Source: Branchiostoma floridae (lineage: Eukaryota; Chordata; Leptocardii; Amphioxiformes; Branchiostomatidae). Taken from it: DNA of 64,000 nucleotides. The notes under the pieces were generated by a model that was not told the DNA's origin, did not search any database, and worked only from the letters and a program-made list of their open reading frames with translations. Below, piece by piece: positions 50,701 to 63,958 of this stretch. A program made the translations under genes and the position numbers. How positions within the stretch are numbered: the first letter of the stretch is position 1; each line of letters opens with the position of its first letter. Location: positions 12,674,882 through 12,738,881 of the forward strand of contig NC_049979.1 of NCBI RefSeq assembly GCF_000003815.2. Reading direction: 5' to 3'.

Positions 50701-53700
50701 ATTTGGGAGACGACAGGTTGGTTGTCATTGTCACTGACCTGATTGATTGAGTAGGGCGTCTCTGGTAATGAACATAATCATGAATGTTTATCCAATCTCC
50801 TCCCACTGATAAGATAAATCATCATGTTTTGAAAAAAAAAAACTTACCTAACCAACACTGAAAAACAATGGTTGTCATTGTCACTGACCTGATTGATTGA
50901 GTAGGGCGTCTCTGGTAATGAACATAATCATGAATGTTTATCCAATCTCCTCCCACTGATAAGATAAATCATCATGTTTTGAAAAAAAAAACTTACCTAA
51001 CCAACACTGAAAAACCAACACAGATGAAGTTTCATGCTAAAATGCCTAGGTTTATTTATCATGTTGTTTGTGTATTGCATTCTTTCTGGCAGATCATTAA
51101 CCTAATCAAGTAAGATTCTGGGGAATGGCTTCAACAGCCTTTGGCAGCAAAATGAAAGTTGTAGTGCGACACTGTCTATATGCAGACTCCTCACATTTTA
51201 TGACTCCTGATTGTGATAATAACACAGGGACGGGAAGGCACACGCTGCCGAGGTGCCGGAATACCCCATTCTTGGTGAGTTCCACAGTACATTATTGAGT
51301 TTCTTCGCCATTAGATTTTTGGGAAATCTCTACATGATATCGAAACCATAAAGCGATTTAACTGGACTCTAAAACGTCAACAAGTAGCTATAGCATAGCA
51401 TCACCATCACGTATTGGAAGAGTAGGCCAACAACAACCACACTTTTAGTAAGATAATGGCAACCTACTTCAATTTGTCCGTGTGCATCACACATGGCCAC
51501 TAACAGGAAGTATTCCTATTGTACACAGGAAGAGAAAAAGAGATGGAGAAGTTTCTAGATGAACTACACCTGATGACACAGCATCTGGAGAAGGGGGATC
51601 ATCGGAGGGTCATCATATTCGAGGGCGAGGCTGGGATCGGCAAGTCACGCGTGCTGGAAGAGGTGATCTTGAAGGCAGAGGAAGAGGGGATCAGGTACAA
51701 AAAGCCGGTTGTGCGATCGGGGATACATGCCAATAATGCAACCAGACGCTTTATTGAATTACGCCATTGGAAACTGGGAGTTACTACAATAATGAGTATA
51801 TAAACTGAAAATAGCTACATGTGTTTTGTCCTCGTCGATACTAGTAATAATGAAACTGTATGCTAGATGATCATTAAAAATGGCGCATTCTTCATAAATG
51901 GCATCGTGTACGCAGTCGAACCCTTCGGATTAATGAAAATACCACCTTTCTTCCTCTGCAGGGTCCTGTCATGTGCCTTGACAATCCAAGACTTTAACAC
52001 GCCTTACATCACGGTAAAGACACTGATCGACATGCTGTTCGATATAGACAGCAAGGACTCTCACATTGAGGCTGAACATCATCTGTTGAGCATCATCAAA
52101 CACCATGACGTGGCAGACGAGCTTTGTCTTCTCAATGACCTCATCAATGTCAAGGTAAAATTTCTATGCGATAGTTTCAATGCATTACATCTTTACTTAA
52201 CATCCGTAAAAAGGGATAGAACTACTGACCCATTTTACGTCGTACAAATAAAACTTGAGCACGCTGTGCTAGCATGCTTTTACTTGTTAACGTTACGTGT
52301 CTAACAGACAAAGCGAACATGTGGTATCACAAATCTGTGCAGCTTTAAATTGTACAAAGATGTAGATATGTGTGAGTGAGATTTGTGAGTGGGATGCTCC
52401 TATCGCCAGATTCCGTTTGGACCTGTCGTGCAGCAACACCGCATGTCGCACATTAACGGCAAATGTCTGTGCATACGACTGGCTCTGTCCCTGGTACTGA
52501 AAACTGTGGCGATGTCGTCATCTATCCATAGAAACTCCTTTCCTCACTTCAGCAAACCCCTGAACGGCACCTTTTTGTTTTCTCAGTTTCACGTAACCCC
52601 TCTAGTAGCAGCCATGCGTGGGGAGGAGAGAACAAAGGAGCTTCACAAGTTGTTGTTTAAGATTGTTCACGAAGTAAGTTCACTCGTTTTCTTGGTTGCC
52701 ATCCACTAATACTAGTAAAGCTACTTACCCGTTTTGTGGTAAACGATTAAAGCATGACACTTATGATCACCAAATATGCACATTCCTCCTGGAGAAAACT
52801 TTTTCTACAAACAACAACAGCAAGAACAACATTGTACGGTCCAGGTGTGATTGATAATTATTAAAGGTCGTCTTTCCAGTATACAGCAGACAATTTTGTC
52901 ATGTTTGCGGTGGACAACGCTCATCTGATCGACCACGATTCCTGGGAATTCATCTCTGATTTGTCAGAGGACCCGAATTCGGTCTGCATCATGACCATGC
53001 GGCCATTGCAGCCCAACAAAATGCCCAACCAGACCGCACTGAGTGTGCTGTACAGCCCCTACACACTGCACATCAAGCTGTCCGGCCTGGACGAGAGCGT
53101 CATTCCGGACCTGGCCTGCCAAATCCTGGACGTGGCACAAATCCCCATGGAAATCAAGGAGTAAGCTTGGCGTACATACACCTTCAATCTTGTATTACTG
53201 ATTTGATATAGGCATTTTGAAATACTGGGTGTCGAGTGTTTATGATCCAAAGTTCGTTCTTCACAGAGTCCTGCAGAAGAGAAGCCACGGCGTCCCATCC
53301 TGGTGTGAGCAGGTGCTTCGTCACCTCTACTTCCAGGGCAGTATCAAGACCGTCAACATGGAAGAAGCGCCGCTCGAATACAGCCGGTTGTCTCATAAAA
53401 GGTCTGTTTGTAGTGATGGTTCCAAATTTGACTTGTGGTGGAGTTTCGAACGAGATGAAGTTAGATTTTATTGAAGTAAAACGACTTATTGGCGACAGGG
53501 GTGGAAGTTGTGGAATAGGATAGTCATGGAACTGACAATTTGTAATTTCTATGAAATATCACTACCAAGGTCACAAGACACTCATCCACTCCCGACACCA
53601 TTTCAACATTGAAAGGTTGGTTTTCTATTTGGACAGGAGTTCCATCCGGAAGCAGAGCTTAAGCACAGGTAAGGATCCATCGGAAATGGCGGGCGGCACC

Positions 53701-56700
53701 AGAAGTCAGACGGGGTCCCGTACAACGGAAGTTGCAGAAACGACGATGGTGTGCATCCTGGCACCCGGGGTCAGTCTGGATGACTTCAACTTACCTGAAT
53801 CGGTTAAAGGTACGCACAAGGCCCCTCGGGTTATGTTTGTCCCGTTTCTACCTTATCTTAATTCAGCTACAAAAACACCAAAGATCTGGTTACGTAATCA
53901 CACATAGATTGGACATTGATATACCTCGGCTGCAAGCGACCACACTAACTCATATGATTATTTGTTTTTGATTTTATAGATTTTCGGGGCTAAGTCAGAT
54001 CGTGTCATAACTTCTTGAGTTACAATCTACAGATATGATGGTTGCGCGGCTGGACAGGCTGAACACGTCCGACAACATGGCGGCCAAGTGTGCCTCGGTC
54101 ATAGGCGTGACCTTCACCCGGAGGATGCTGGAGGCCATCATCCCTCAGTACAACAACAGAAAAGTACGCTTTGTCTTTTCTCTTAATTGAGTCCGATAAT
54201 AGTAATGACGTGCAGGGAAACGTGTAAAAAAATCCCCTCAAATAATTTCACAGTGCATACATGCTCATGGTCATCACCACCACTTTGATGACGACACCTT
54301 CCAACCCGCAGGTACGCGCGTCCGTCCAGTCGCTGATGCAGTGTCAGATCCTGGAGTGTGCCGCCGGTGACGAGGATGAGCACCGTGTCCACCACCACCA
54401 CGCGCACCTGGCCGCCTCACAGAAGATTGAATGCCGCTGCGTGAAGGATCCTGGTGATGAGTCCTTTCTCGTATACCCAAAAGGTAACCGCTCCAGCCCC
54501 GTCGTCGTGGACATCCACTGCAAGCTACTGCGATTTAGATCTCCGCTCATCCAGGAGACAGCGTACGCCCTGCTCACAGAGGACCAGAGGAAAGCCTTGC
54601 ACAAGATGTGCGGCGAATTCTTGGAGGGACAGGCGCATAAGTGTAAGGCATGTGGTGGAGGAGATTTTGTACACTACCACGGGCAGCAAGGCAGTGAGCC
54701 GAGGCAACAGGAAAGGCCGACTGCAACGTCTGGTGCACTAGTGCAATCAGCCACCGGCATCGAGGAGTCATACGCATCTCTTAAACTCACTCAGTCCAAG
54801 CTACAGCCTTCCATAGAGAAGTCCCCAGGTGCACCGGGTGTTAAGCGCATGTCTGCTGGTGGAGGGGGAAGCCGCAGACAGAGCTCATTTGCCGGTCGAG
54901 TTCAGAAAATGGAGAGGGGATTCAAGGCGCAGGACTTTAGAAGGTCCTCTGATTTAAGCACTATGACGATAGAGCAAGGTGAATGATAGATTCTTTTCTT
55001 CTTGTAATACTAATACTAATACTATACTAATACTAGTAATAGTTCTTACATGAAACAGGAATATATGGGTAGTTTTGATAAACAAATCTATTTAACAGAA
55101 AAAAAGTCAAAATAAGTGTCGTGCCATCTGTATTTTGCAACCATTATCGCCGCTTCAGGCAGCGTCACCTCCTTCGGAAGTAAGATGAGCGGAAGTAGGT
55201 TGAGCGTGGATAGCAAATCCCGTTCCAGCGCCGCGGGCTTCTTCGGGTAAGGAACTTTTAATTACCATTTGCAGTTTTGCATTTGGTGCGATTCAACAAG
55301 GCACGCACTCCTGTCAGATATGAACCTGCCATGAACGCTTGTATGTCTGTTATCGGTATATCGTTTACTAATTCTCTTCAGGCTGTTTCCTCTCCCCTAT
55401 TCCTTGTGGCTTTCTTTGTTTCTTTTTAGCTTGGAGTTTATTTGGCACTTAACCATTCATATTACATTTTATTAGCATGGATTCCATACATGTCAAATGT
55501 ACATGTTGAATGTACATGTACATGTTCTAGCCTATGTTCTGCTGTATGAGATCTTAAGGTACGTCTCAAAGTATGCTGACTTTAAGGCTTGTTTTTGTTT
55601 TTGTATCAAATCATCAATGCAAAGACTCTATGTAAGATCGGCTGTTTGAAGCTGATGTCATGGGACAATCTGATCATCTTGGCTGGCCTGTAGGTCTGCC
55701 AGTGAGGTACAGATGGAGGAAGGGTGGAAGCAGCTGGACATTGATCTGCGCGGCTGTGAGTGCCTGCAGGTCCTGGCCTCCGTCTACCCTCTACTGCTAC
55801 ATCATTGGAAGGGCGCCGGCAACGTGTCAAAGGTCATCCACTTCCTGGTGGAATCATCGGCGGCTGCAGTTTCAGTCAATAACAACATGGAGGTATTAAG
55901 GCTTCGACGGTCAACTTTTATACAAAATATCCCACTTCATACAGCCATAATACCACTATGAGACGTCACAGCCCAAATGCATTTAGTGGGTCAGATAGGA
56001 CCGATAGACAGCAAATGTATGAAGGGTTTGATTTATTTACAGAAAAATTGATTCAATTCAACAATCCATGTGGAGATATTTCAATAACAGTACCAAATGA
56101 CGATAAGTTTTCCTCGTAGGCACTTTCCCACCTGTCCGAAGTGTCGGACATGCTGAAGGCCATATCTAAGGGTCGCAAGGCACTGGAGAACGCAACAGAA
56201 AGGAGCGTTCGAGTTGACAAGGAGGAAAGGTCTAGGATTGAGAGTCTTCAGGGTCAGGTGAGACGTGTGATATGGCAACACCTGTTGCATATGGAATGTA
56301 CTGATTAGTTTAACGCCAAAAGTAGTCATAAAAACAAGTTAATCTATCTTTATATACATGTATTGCTGTTAATCTATTCATGCAGCAACAAAGAGCAAGA
56401 TTTATAAAATCATTATCAGAGGCAAGGCAAGAGGAAACAGAACCCAGTCCGTCACCCGCTTGTGTTTCTAACCTGCTTATCCAATTTCTTAAATGCGTAA
56501 CGAATCTATCTTGCCCTAGGCTTACTTCCAAATGGACCGTTTCGAGGACTCCATGCCACACTTCCACCGAGCGCTGAAGATCCTCGGAAATCCCCAGCCT
56601 ACGACTGAAGCTGGCGTCAGACTGCGACTGCTTCGAGCGGGCTTCCGACAGGTCCTACATGTGATGTGGCCCGATCAGTTTGTAGGAAAAGCCGGGTATG

Positions 56701-59700
56701 TCTGACATGCATTCCGTTCAGCATTCCAACAGGAAATAGATTACTTTTAATTACTATCCTCATATAGCGATTGTGATATCTGTTGGATATAGGACTAACG
56801 GTATCAAATTTTACCGTATGGAATCCAAACATTTTCATTTTCCACTTTATCTAGACGGTGGTAAACCTCCAATTGCGCCGAAACTTTGGCAACATATGCA
56901 CGACACAGGAGGCAAAACATTCCAACGTTGTAGACGACGAATACACGCTGAATGTTTATTCAGTCTTCTAATGCAAATTTGTGGAACTATTAGCCGTTTC
57001 ACCATTATCTACTGATCTTTCACAGGAGTTCCCGCGCCAATGTGCTGGTGGAGCAGGCCCGGTGTCTGTCGCACGTGTCCCACGCCTACCACATGGTGCA
57101 CCAGGACAGGCGCGCCCTGGTCGCCGCCCTGCAGCAGCTCAACGCCGCCGAGCAGGCAGACGACGACCTACATGAGGTATGGGCCGCTTCAAGGGGGAAT
57201 ACTCCACAGAGTTCTTAAGCGTGCTTTTATCATGTAGGGTGAGATTTAATCAAGGATATATCAAGCATTAAGTAGACAAGAACCGAACATTGAGAGAGGA
57301 GAATGAAGATCTTTTGTCCAGAGGCTGACAACTCACAGGCCCTCGGGCCTAGAGGCGTCAGGGTGAGATATATTATCAAATACAAGCTTGTGACGATGGG
57401 GACCTGTCTGTTTGATGAAAACTCATGTACAAGTAGGACTAAAATTAAAATTATCTTTAAGATTAGCAGTGATGTGTATCCATGTATCTCTATAGCTGAT
57501 CACAGCCTACACCGCAATCATGGAGAACTGTCAGCTGATGAACTGGTCCAGAATTGCAGAGGGATATGAGAGGAAAGCCCTGAAGAGGTGAGAAGCTGCC
57601 ATCATTCCAGCCTGTGATTATCTCTGTGAAAACTGTTTGATTTACTGAGCTGAAACTGAAATTGATACTCCAAAAACAAGGCTGCAATCACTACAGCATT
57701 CTAGCCCTCAACCGACGTCTTCAATTGTCCATCTATATTCCATCACAGATGCAAAGAGGTGGAATCTAGCCTAGTGGCCGATGACCTCATCACATTGGCG
57801 CACCTCTTCAGTGTCAGCATGTCACTCCGGCTGGGAAGGGGACAAATTCACCCTGCTGTCGACTCAGGTCTGTGTATACACCCCATGAACTTGGTATCCA
57901 ACCCCATATTCACAGTCATGTTAGTTTGTATTTAATGAAATGTAATATTTTTTATGGTTTGTACGTTTGTAATTGTTTCTAACATGTTGAACGAAAAAAG
58001 TAGGATACACTTTTGAACGGTTCAACATTTTATCGCCTTTTTCAAAGAGGATTTCCTGTAAAGACATGGTGTATTCTGCAATGTATTAAAAGAAACATCT
58101 TTGGAAATAACTTCAAAAGAGTGGAAAGTCTCTGATTAATAACGCTTTGCTCCTACTACGAACTCCCAATAGGCTACCATTCCAAGTCAGTTTGTGAGAG
58201 GCTTCACGACAACGTGATGGAGCTTCAGTGCCTTCCGCTGCTGGCGCAGGCACTGCTGTTGGCAAACAGGTGAATGTAACTTTCAGTACCGCAGCTTATG
58301 ACCACCAATCGTCACAGTCCAACTGCAACTATGTCTGTGTCCTATTTAGAACTGTGTTCTATCGGGGTCGTTACCCGTTTCTTAGTGGGGAAAGCCTACT
58401 TATTAGGCAATTTAGTTACAAATACATGAACTACAGTTAATATCAGAAGAATATCATGCAGATTATTAATTCTCCTCAGAAGTTAAACTTTTCTGTGGAA
58501 AATGTTGTGATTTGACACTGTCACATCATTTTGGATGGTGTTTGGTTATGAGTACTATCAATCCCTGATAGTTGCAACACTTACATTTATATACAATGCA
58601 GGGAACGTGACAGTGTGGAGGTAGTGCGTCAGTTGTTCTACCTTTCCGAGGAAAATGAGGACGTCATTGGCAAGGCGTGGTACTACTGCAACTGCCTGGA
58701 CCTGCTGCTGGAGGAAGGTTCTCTCCAACTCACCTTTCCTTTTTATCATATCCTAATATCCTAGTTACGGGTCTTCTAGCATGTATAGAAGAATGATATG
58801 TTTCCAATTCAACTTAAACATTACCCGTATCATATATACTGGCCGTCATCGGGTCAGCTCTCACAAATATTAATCAAATATGTTAGCCTTGACCATTGAT
58901 AATGCTATGCCATTCTACCGTGTCTTGCATAGCAAATGAAAGCTCTGAGAAACCGACATAATCCTTTTCTTCGTTAATCGTTTGTACTTTTTTTACAGGA
59001 GTTGTTCTGGAGAATTATGAGGAGTGCGTAGAATTTACGTCAGAAGCCGCTGAGGACCCGTCGTTCATGGATGACGTTATCCCGCGATTTTACCTGCTAG
59101 CTGGTCTTGCACTTTGGTGAGATGTCCGAGATTTTACCTATTTTAACCATAACTGTTGTATCAGACGTGACAATTTCTCTTTTACCACTGTTCTTCTTGT
59201 GTGGACCTTTTAGATATTTGCAATTCACTTAACTCATCATCCATTCTGCCGAAATAGTTCCAACCAAATATGTGAAAATGACTTAGACAAATATTGATGG
59301 TTAATTGGTGGATTGTGTGGTTTCCCAGTGCCTCACGGAAGGGGAACTGGCACCGAGCCGAGAGTTGGTTCCTGTTGGCAGAAACCATTCGCCCGCCACG
59401 GCTGGAGACGTTTATGGCCGCCAACGCGTACGCTAAGGTGGTGGAGTGCGAACTGCTAGCCTACTGCAACGCCTTGGTGCTGGGAATGAAAGTTATGATG
59501 ATGAGAAAACAGGCACAAAAGGTCAGTCAGTTATGTTCCATAGCTTGGTATAGAACTTCCGCCAAATCTCACTGTACGGACGAAATTTCCGGACTTAAAG
59601 GCACAGGAAATGTTGAATGGATATGCCCGTGGTGCTGAAATATCGGTTGTACTTGCATCATCAAATCAGTGAACTGAACGAGTTTGCAACGGGCACTGTT

Positions 59701-60485
59701 GCAATGAGCTACACCCCTGATAGAACTGTAAATTAGTGATTCTCCATTTTTACATTATTAGTACTAGTGCTAATATGACTGTTCGATCCAGGCCATCAAA
59801 CAACTCGGCCACGCGTGCCTAGACTTCCCGGTGCTGAAGCCGCGATGGCTCCACTATCAGGCGTACTTTCACATGCTGTCAGGGGACGCCAAAATTGGAC
59901 GGGACTTTGTGGATAAAGCTGTGGAAGTGTGCGAAGAACATGGCAATGAGATGGAGGAAAAATGGGTGCTATACAACCGCAGGTGGGGAACACAAGTGTG
60001 CAAAAACTGGAATGTGTTTGTAGCTTTCCAAATAGAAAATCATGCAATGGGCCCATTACATGATGTTTGCAGAAATTTATTTTACTTATGGAGTGCATTT
60101 GTCAAAGTCATGGTTGCAAGTCAGCAGACAACACCCAGTATTAAATGTACCATGTGCTATTTGACGCAGTTTACATAAGCACTCAAAGTTCTGTTGAAAC
60201 CTTGACAAAAAACAATACAATGGAAAATAAAGGAAAATACTATTATTGTTTGACAAGGAGTGTTTCTCACTATTAATCAATTTTGTCACCACGCAGTCAT
60301 CATATAGAGAAAGCCAATGATTGTGTTGTGTTTAATTTAACAGGAGGTGGTTCAAGAAGAGGAAGGTGAATCAGACCAAGTTTTGGATCCCCGATGGGGA
60401 CCTGGACTGGCACACTAAGGACGACCCTGGAGCCACAGAGATCAAGTACTGGCTGCCCATGCCTCCACCTTCCAGCAAGTGGTAG
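44752..60485 (+). CDS. ADCY10: Soluble adenylyl cyclase (adenylate cyclase type 10)
   Basis: Bicarbonate- and calcium-responsive cyclase making cAMP in cytosol and cilia. Thirty-five exons with matching phases give 1790 residues (human about 1610): 44752-44896, 45164-45349, 45640-45809, 47084-47204, 47382-47587, 47891-48020, 48309-48371, 48597-48676, 49012-49171, 49434-49465, 49677-49795, 49962-50038, 50533-50716, 51228-51274, 51529-51694, 51962-52154, 52587-52673, 52880-53160, 53267-53401, 53637-53809, 54033-54163, 54312-54978, 55159-55246, 55694-55892, 56120-56257, 56520-56695, 57026-57176, 57496-57587, 57749-57867, 58173-58269, 58602-58717, 58999-59116, 59329-59521, 59792-59982, 60344-60485. 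C1 has metal Asp108 (FADVSG) and Asp160 (DILKFAGDA); C2 has the VNLAAR transition-state motif; a P-loop GEAGIGKS lies near 606-613. The HKCKACGGGDF motif matches vertebrates. Start and the exon 5 donor (47587) are the least certain points. Confidence 0.94.
45968..46075 (-). other. Exon-like antisense frame, 35 codons plus stop
   Basis: Minus-strand frame reading QIVTMTVDEDPEEDDDDD then TTGMEARLQLTYDWEWT and a stop. The composition (acidic tract, then aromatic end) looks like a protein C-terminus rather than random intron. I do not recognise the family and see no second exon; it may be a gene fragment carried in by a repeat, or chance from a GAT/CAT repeat. Confidence 0.25.
46328..46357. repeat. 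30-bp perfect palindrome
   Basis: GTAACAAACGTTAC (46328-46341), two central bases CG, then its exact reverse complement GTAACGTTTGTTAC (46344-46357). The same 14-mer GTAACGTTTGTTAC recurs at 46507-46520 and 46689-46702. It may be the inverted junction or end of a repeat element. Confidence 0.9.
46380..47025 (+). repeat. Interspersed repeat, diverged copy
   Basis: Colinear with 8700-9254 and 9487-10041 at roughly 70-75% by eye. Shared anchor words in the same order include GCGTCACAAA, TTTCTAGTC, AATATAAC, GGTAACGTTT, GGCATAA, CAAGATCAG, AGTAGCGATCTGAC, CAATCATTCTGGGAA and TGCTCCATATCAA. No coding frame survives. Ends are not defined here. Confidence 0.8.
50719..51017 (+). repeat. 150-bp tandem duplication at an ADCY10 donor
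   Basis: 50719-50868 is repeated at 50869-51017 with a 150-bp period; the only difference I find within the shared part is one A in a poly-A run (11 versus 10). The first copy starts 3 nt inside the intron after exon 13, whose donor is the weak AG|GTTGGT. Confidence 0.95.
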
Positions 60486-61272
60486 TCTAGGGGGAAATTA
60501 GTAGCTATAGTACTACAGAAGAACAAAATGGCAAAAAAAATAATGGATATCAAGTACCAGGTTTACTTCCTCCATGATGCCACATATACACAATAAAAGA
60601 TGTGACAACTGACCACATCAACATGCATGCACAAGCCAATGTTTCCTGGGTCATGACTTATCACAGCACACCTACAACATGAAACATATATATACTACCG
60701 TACATGGATTAACAAGTGGAGTCATCAATATCATCAGTACTATTTATGCAATGACACATAATTTTCTTATTTTGAGATTAAAATCTCTTAATCACTGACA
60801 AATTACTCCAATTACACAACCAATAACTATGTCACAAAATATACAACACTTAAAAAAGTTGATTGTGAAATGTCTACATGCTCAAAATAAAACATCAAAG
60901 GGCAAATAAGTTTGATAATCAGGAGTACCTTGTTTCATACACTGGTGCAGTGGTACAGTACATTTAAAAGCTGTACCACAATTACTACAACCATTAAACA
61001 TTACACATGTTTTAGTTGCTTGACACTGAGGTCATTGTAGTTAACACACAATGTAAGACTAGCTTAGAATGCTGCAGTAAATCACTCAAGCCAAAGCTGT
61101 CATTACTGTATGGCAGCCAAATCACTTAATAAGCACATGTGACCATATACCGACGAAGTGAAGCAGTTAGAGAGACAACAACAACAACTGCTATCAAGCA
61201 CTACAACTCTGTGCACAATTGTAAGGCAGACAATTTAGTCCCATCCAGCCACCCTCCTCAAGCATTTCAGCT
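60486..61272. other. Convergent 3' region of ADCY10 and UNC79
   Basis: AT-rich spacer. Plus-strand AATAAA at 60592-60597 suits an ADCY10 3' UTR of just over 100 nt. The rest is presumably UNC79 3' UTR on the minus strand; no further gene seen. Confidence 0.6.
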
Positions 61273-63958
61273 CTACACAGTGAAGAACTGTGTGGCAGCA
61301 GATGACTGGACCTCTAGCTGCCCCATCTTGTACTGCAGGCGCTGCAGACACTTCAACAGGGCCTTGTTCAGTTCTCTGGCCACCGGTGTGATGGGATCTG
61401 GAGGGGGGCAGTTCTGAAACACAGAATCACAGGTGATAAAGGGTATGACAAATTTCTGGCTCTGTATCTGCCATTAATTATTGTAACCATATTGTTATTT
61501 CCATGATAACATTCATGTCACCTTAGTTACGTTGTATCAATGTACAATGATCAACACACAACACACCAGTGGAAATGAGTGCCAGTAGTAACCTGTATCT
61601 CCTGTATCCTATGCTGTAGCCCTGCAGACAGTGAACCTTCATGTATGTAGAGTATGGTGACCAGCATGGGGTACAGCTGCACCAGCAGGGAAGAGTTGAC
61701 CTCCTGTAACCCCTCCAGTAGACTCAGCAGATGCAGGTTCACCATCTCACCATGAGACTTGGAGTAGGAGGCAATCTGGCCAGAACATAACAGGAGTGAT
61801 GACATTTGAAGAGACAATTTCCATAGCAAAGCAGCACTGCACTACCACTAGCTACTAAAAGCATGGTTTATTTCATCAGTTGAGAATGTCTGTCTTATGG
61901 ATGATGGACTCATTCTTCTCCACTTGGATAGAAAGGTCCTTGTTTATATTTCTATTTCTGGAATTAATTTCCTCCCAGTAAAAAGTATACAATAAAGAAA
62001 GATCCCTATACTTTTAACAAAAGAAAGAAAAATCTTATGAAGAAAATAATCATGCATTGGGAACTCCTTGACTTGATTTAACCATCACAGACTGTATACT
62101 GAAATGTTGGTAACTTCACACTGAATGTAAAGGACCTTTCTCATATGTTACCTGTATGAAGGTAGGTGCCACTTTCATCCAGAACTCCATGACAGCCAGA
62201 CAGGTCGTCCTGTACATGTCCCCATGGCTGGTGTTAAACACAGCCACCTGCTCACAGTAGATGGTCCACAGCTGGCACAGTATAAATACCTACAAACACA
62301 ACAAGCAAGACAGTAAACATAACATGCTGCAGGACAGTAAACATAACATGCTCACATTCATTTCACATGGGTGAGTTTCACTGTCACATTCACCAAAATA
62401 TGAATGATATCCAATAGATAAAAGTGCATGTTATGTACCAGTAAAACAAGTCAGAGCAAGATAATGCAGTAAACCAAGCATGGCTGAAATGACGTATTCA
62501 TCACAGATACACTTTTGTATCACTTCGCTTATATGGCTGCAATTTGCAAGGCATTAAAACACAATAGTGAGATTTTCATTTTTCATGTTAACGACCACTT
62601 TCCCCTAAAATAGAAAAGACCCATGGCATGAGTTAAGGTGGTTTGTCCTACCTGTGCCAGAGATGACATCTGGTAGACACTGGCCTTGGTGTGCTCAGGG
62701 TAGCTGTCCAGGACCACCAGGGCCAGGTCAGCTATCTGCAGACTGGTGTCCAGAGGGAGGGGGTGACAGGGCACGTCCGAGGAGGGGCACATGGCCATGT
62801 GGTTGAGCGAGCCCAGGATGATCCAGGACAGGAGGCGGAGGTGAGCCACACACTCGAACATCTCCCGCAGGCCCTGCTGGGGCTGGATCCCGGGGTACGC
62901 CAGCCAGGGCAGGAAGCGAGTCATGGCACGCTGGTTGTTCAAGGTGAACTCTATAGCCATCAGCTGGGCAATGCCAGTTTTTACCTGTGAGGATCCAGTA
63001 GATAAGTCAGTAAAACACTCAATCAGCCCAATTGTTTCTACAATGCTACAATGACCACTAGATCATATTCTAGTTGTTTTCATTGGTAAGGTTTACAGCA
63101 GTAAAGTGAAGACTAAAAAAAATCTCAATACCCATTCCTGGTCTAACTTCATCCCTCATTTGTGCAAGTTATTCAATTCTAAAGGTTGCATCTTCCTGCA
63201 CCTACCTGGCTGCCAAGTGTGTCCTCACTCAGATTCTGCAGTTTCAGGACTGCCCTCAGTTTACTTATGGTGTGCATGCTGGTCAGGAACTCCACACAAT
63301 CAAACATGTGCTGGTGCAGACATTCAACAGCACCTGCAAACATCATGGTACAAGGAAAATCACAATGTTAGAACGCATTGATTATGACTTCGTAGAACAG
63401 GAGTGACAGCAGCTGGCTTGAGCATTGCTCCATTTCACACGAAAATGTAAATCCAATAAGTTTTAATGATATTCTAAACAATAACTGAATGGCAAGCTCT
63501 TCATTCACAACCAGGCAGAGGCATCACAGCCAATGTCTCCGAGATCGTCTGTCATCAATCTTCCTCAATATCGACTGATTCACTTTGCACTGCAGCTTGG
63601 TGTCTGCTTGTAATCCTATTCACAGGAGTCTTTTGTGTTAAATTTAAATGAAATAAGCAATTCCCAAATCCGCAGGAAAGTTCCAACAGACAAAAAAGAC
63701 TGCATAATGACAACACACACATCTTTGAACATGTAAATGTGCCATGTAATGTGTGAAACTAAGAACTAAACTGTCACCTGTCTGTCCATGACAGATGGGG
63801 TGGGCCTGCTGCTGGTCCAGGGGACAGGGCATGTAGATCCTAGTGCCAGAATCAAAACACACAAACTGCACCAGCAGCAGCAGGTTGTTGTCCGACAGGG
63901 TGGATCGGTGCTTCACTGCCTGCACAAGCTCCATCACCAGAGCACGGGACAGGTGCAC
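61273..63958 (-). CDS. UNC79: UNC79 homologue, C-terminal exons (partial)
   Basis: UNC79 is a very large scaffold of the NALCN sodium-leak channel complex in neurons. Six exons in transcript order, 63778-63958, 63206-63333, 62652-62984, 62152-62289, 61593-61775 and 61273-61413, join in frame and give about 367 residues; the gene continues right of the window. Recognisable stretches: SHGEMVNLHLLSLLEGLQE, SAGLQHRIQEIQ, and a C-terminus LLKCLQRLQYKMGQLEVQSS that parallels the vertebrate ending as I recall it (LRKWLQCTQFKMAQVEIQSS). The exons are helix-rich with no catalytic motif, as expected of this HEAT/ARM-like protein. UNC80 or another HEAT scaffold is the main alternative. Confidence 0.8.
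62309..62352 (+). repeat. 24-bp direct tandem repeat
   Basis: GACAGTAAACATAACATGCT occurs twice at a 24-bp spacing in an UNC79 intron. A short local duplication with no evident function. Confidence 0.85.
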
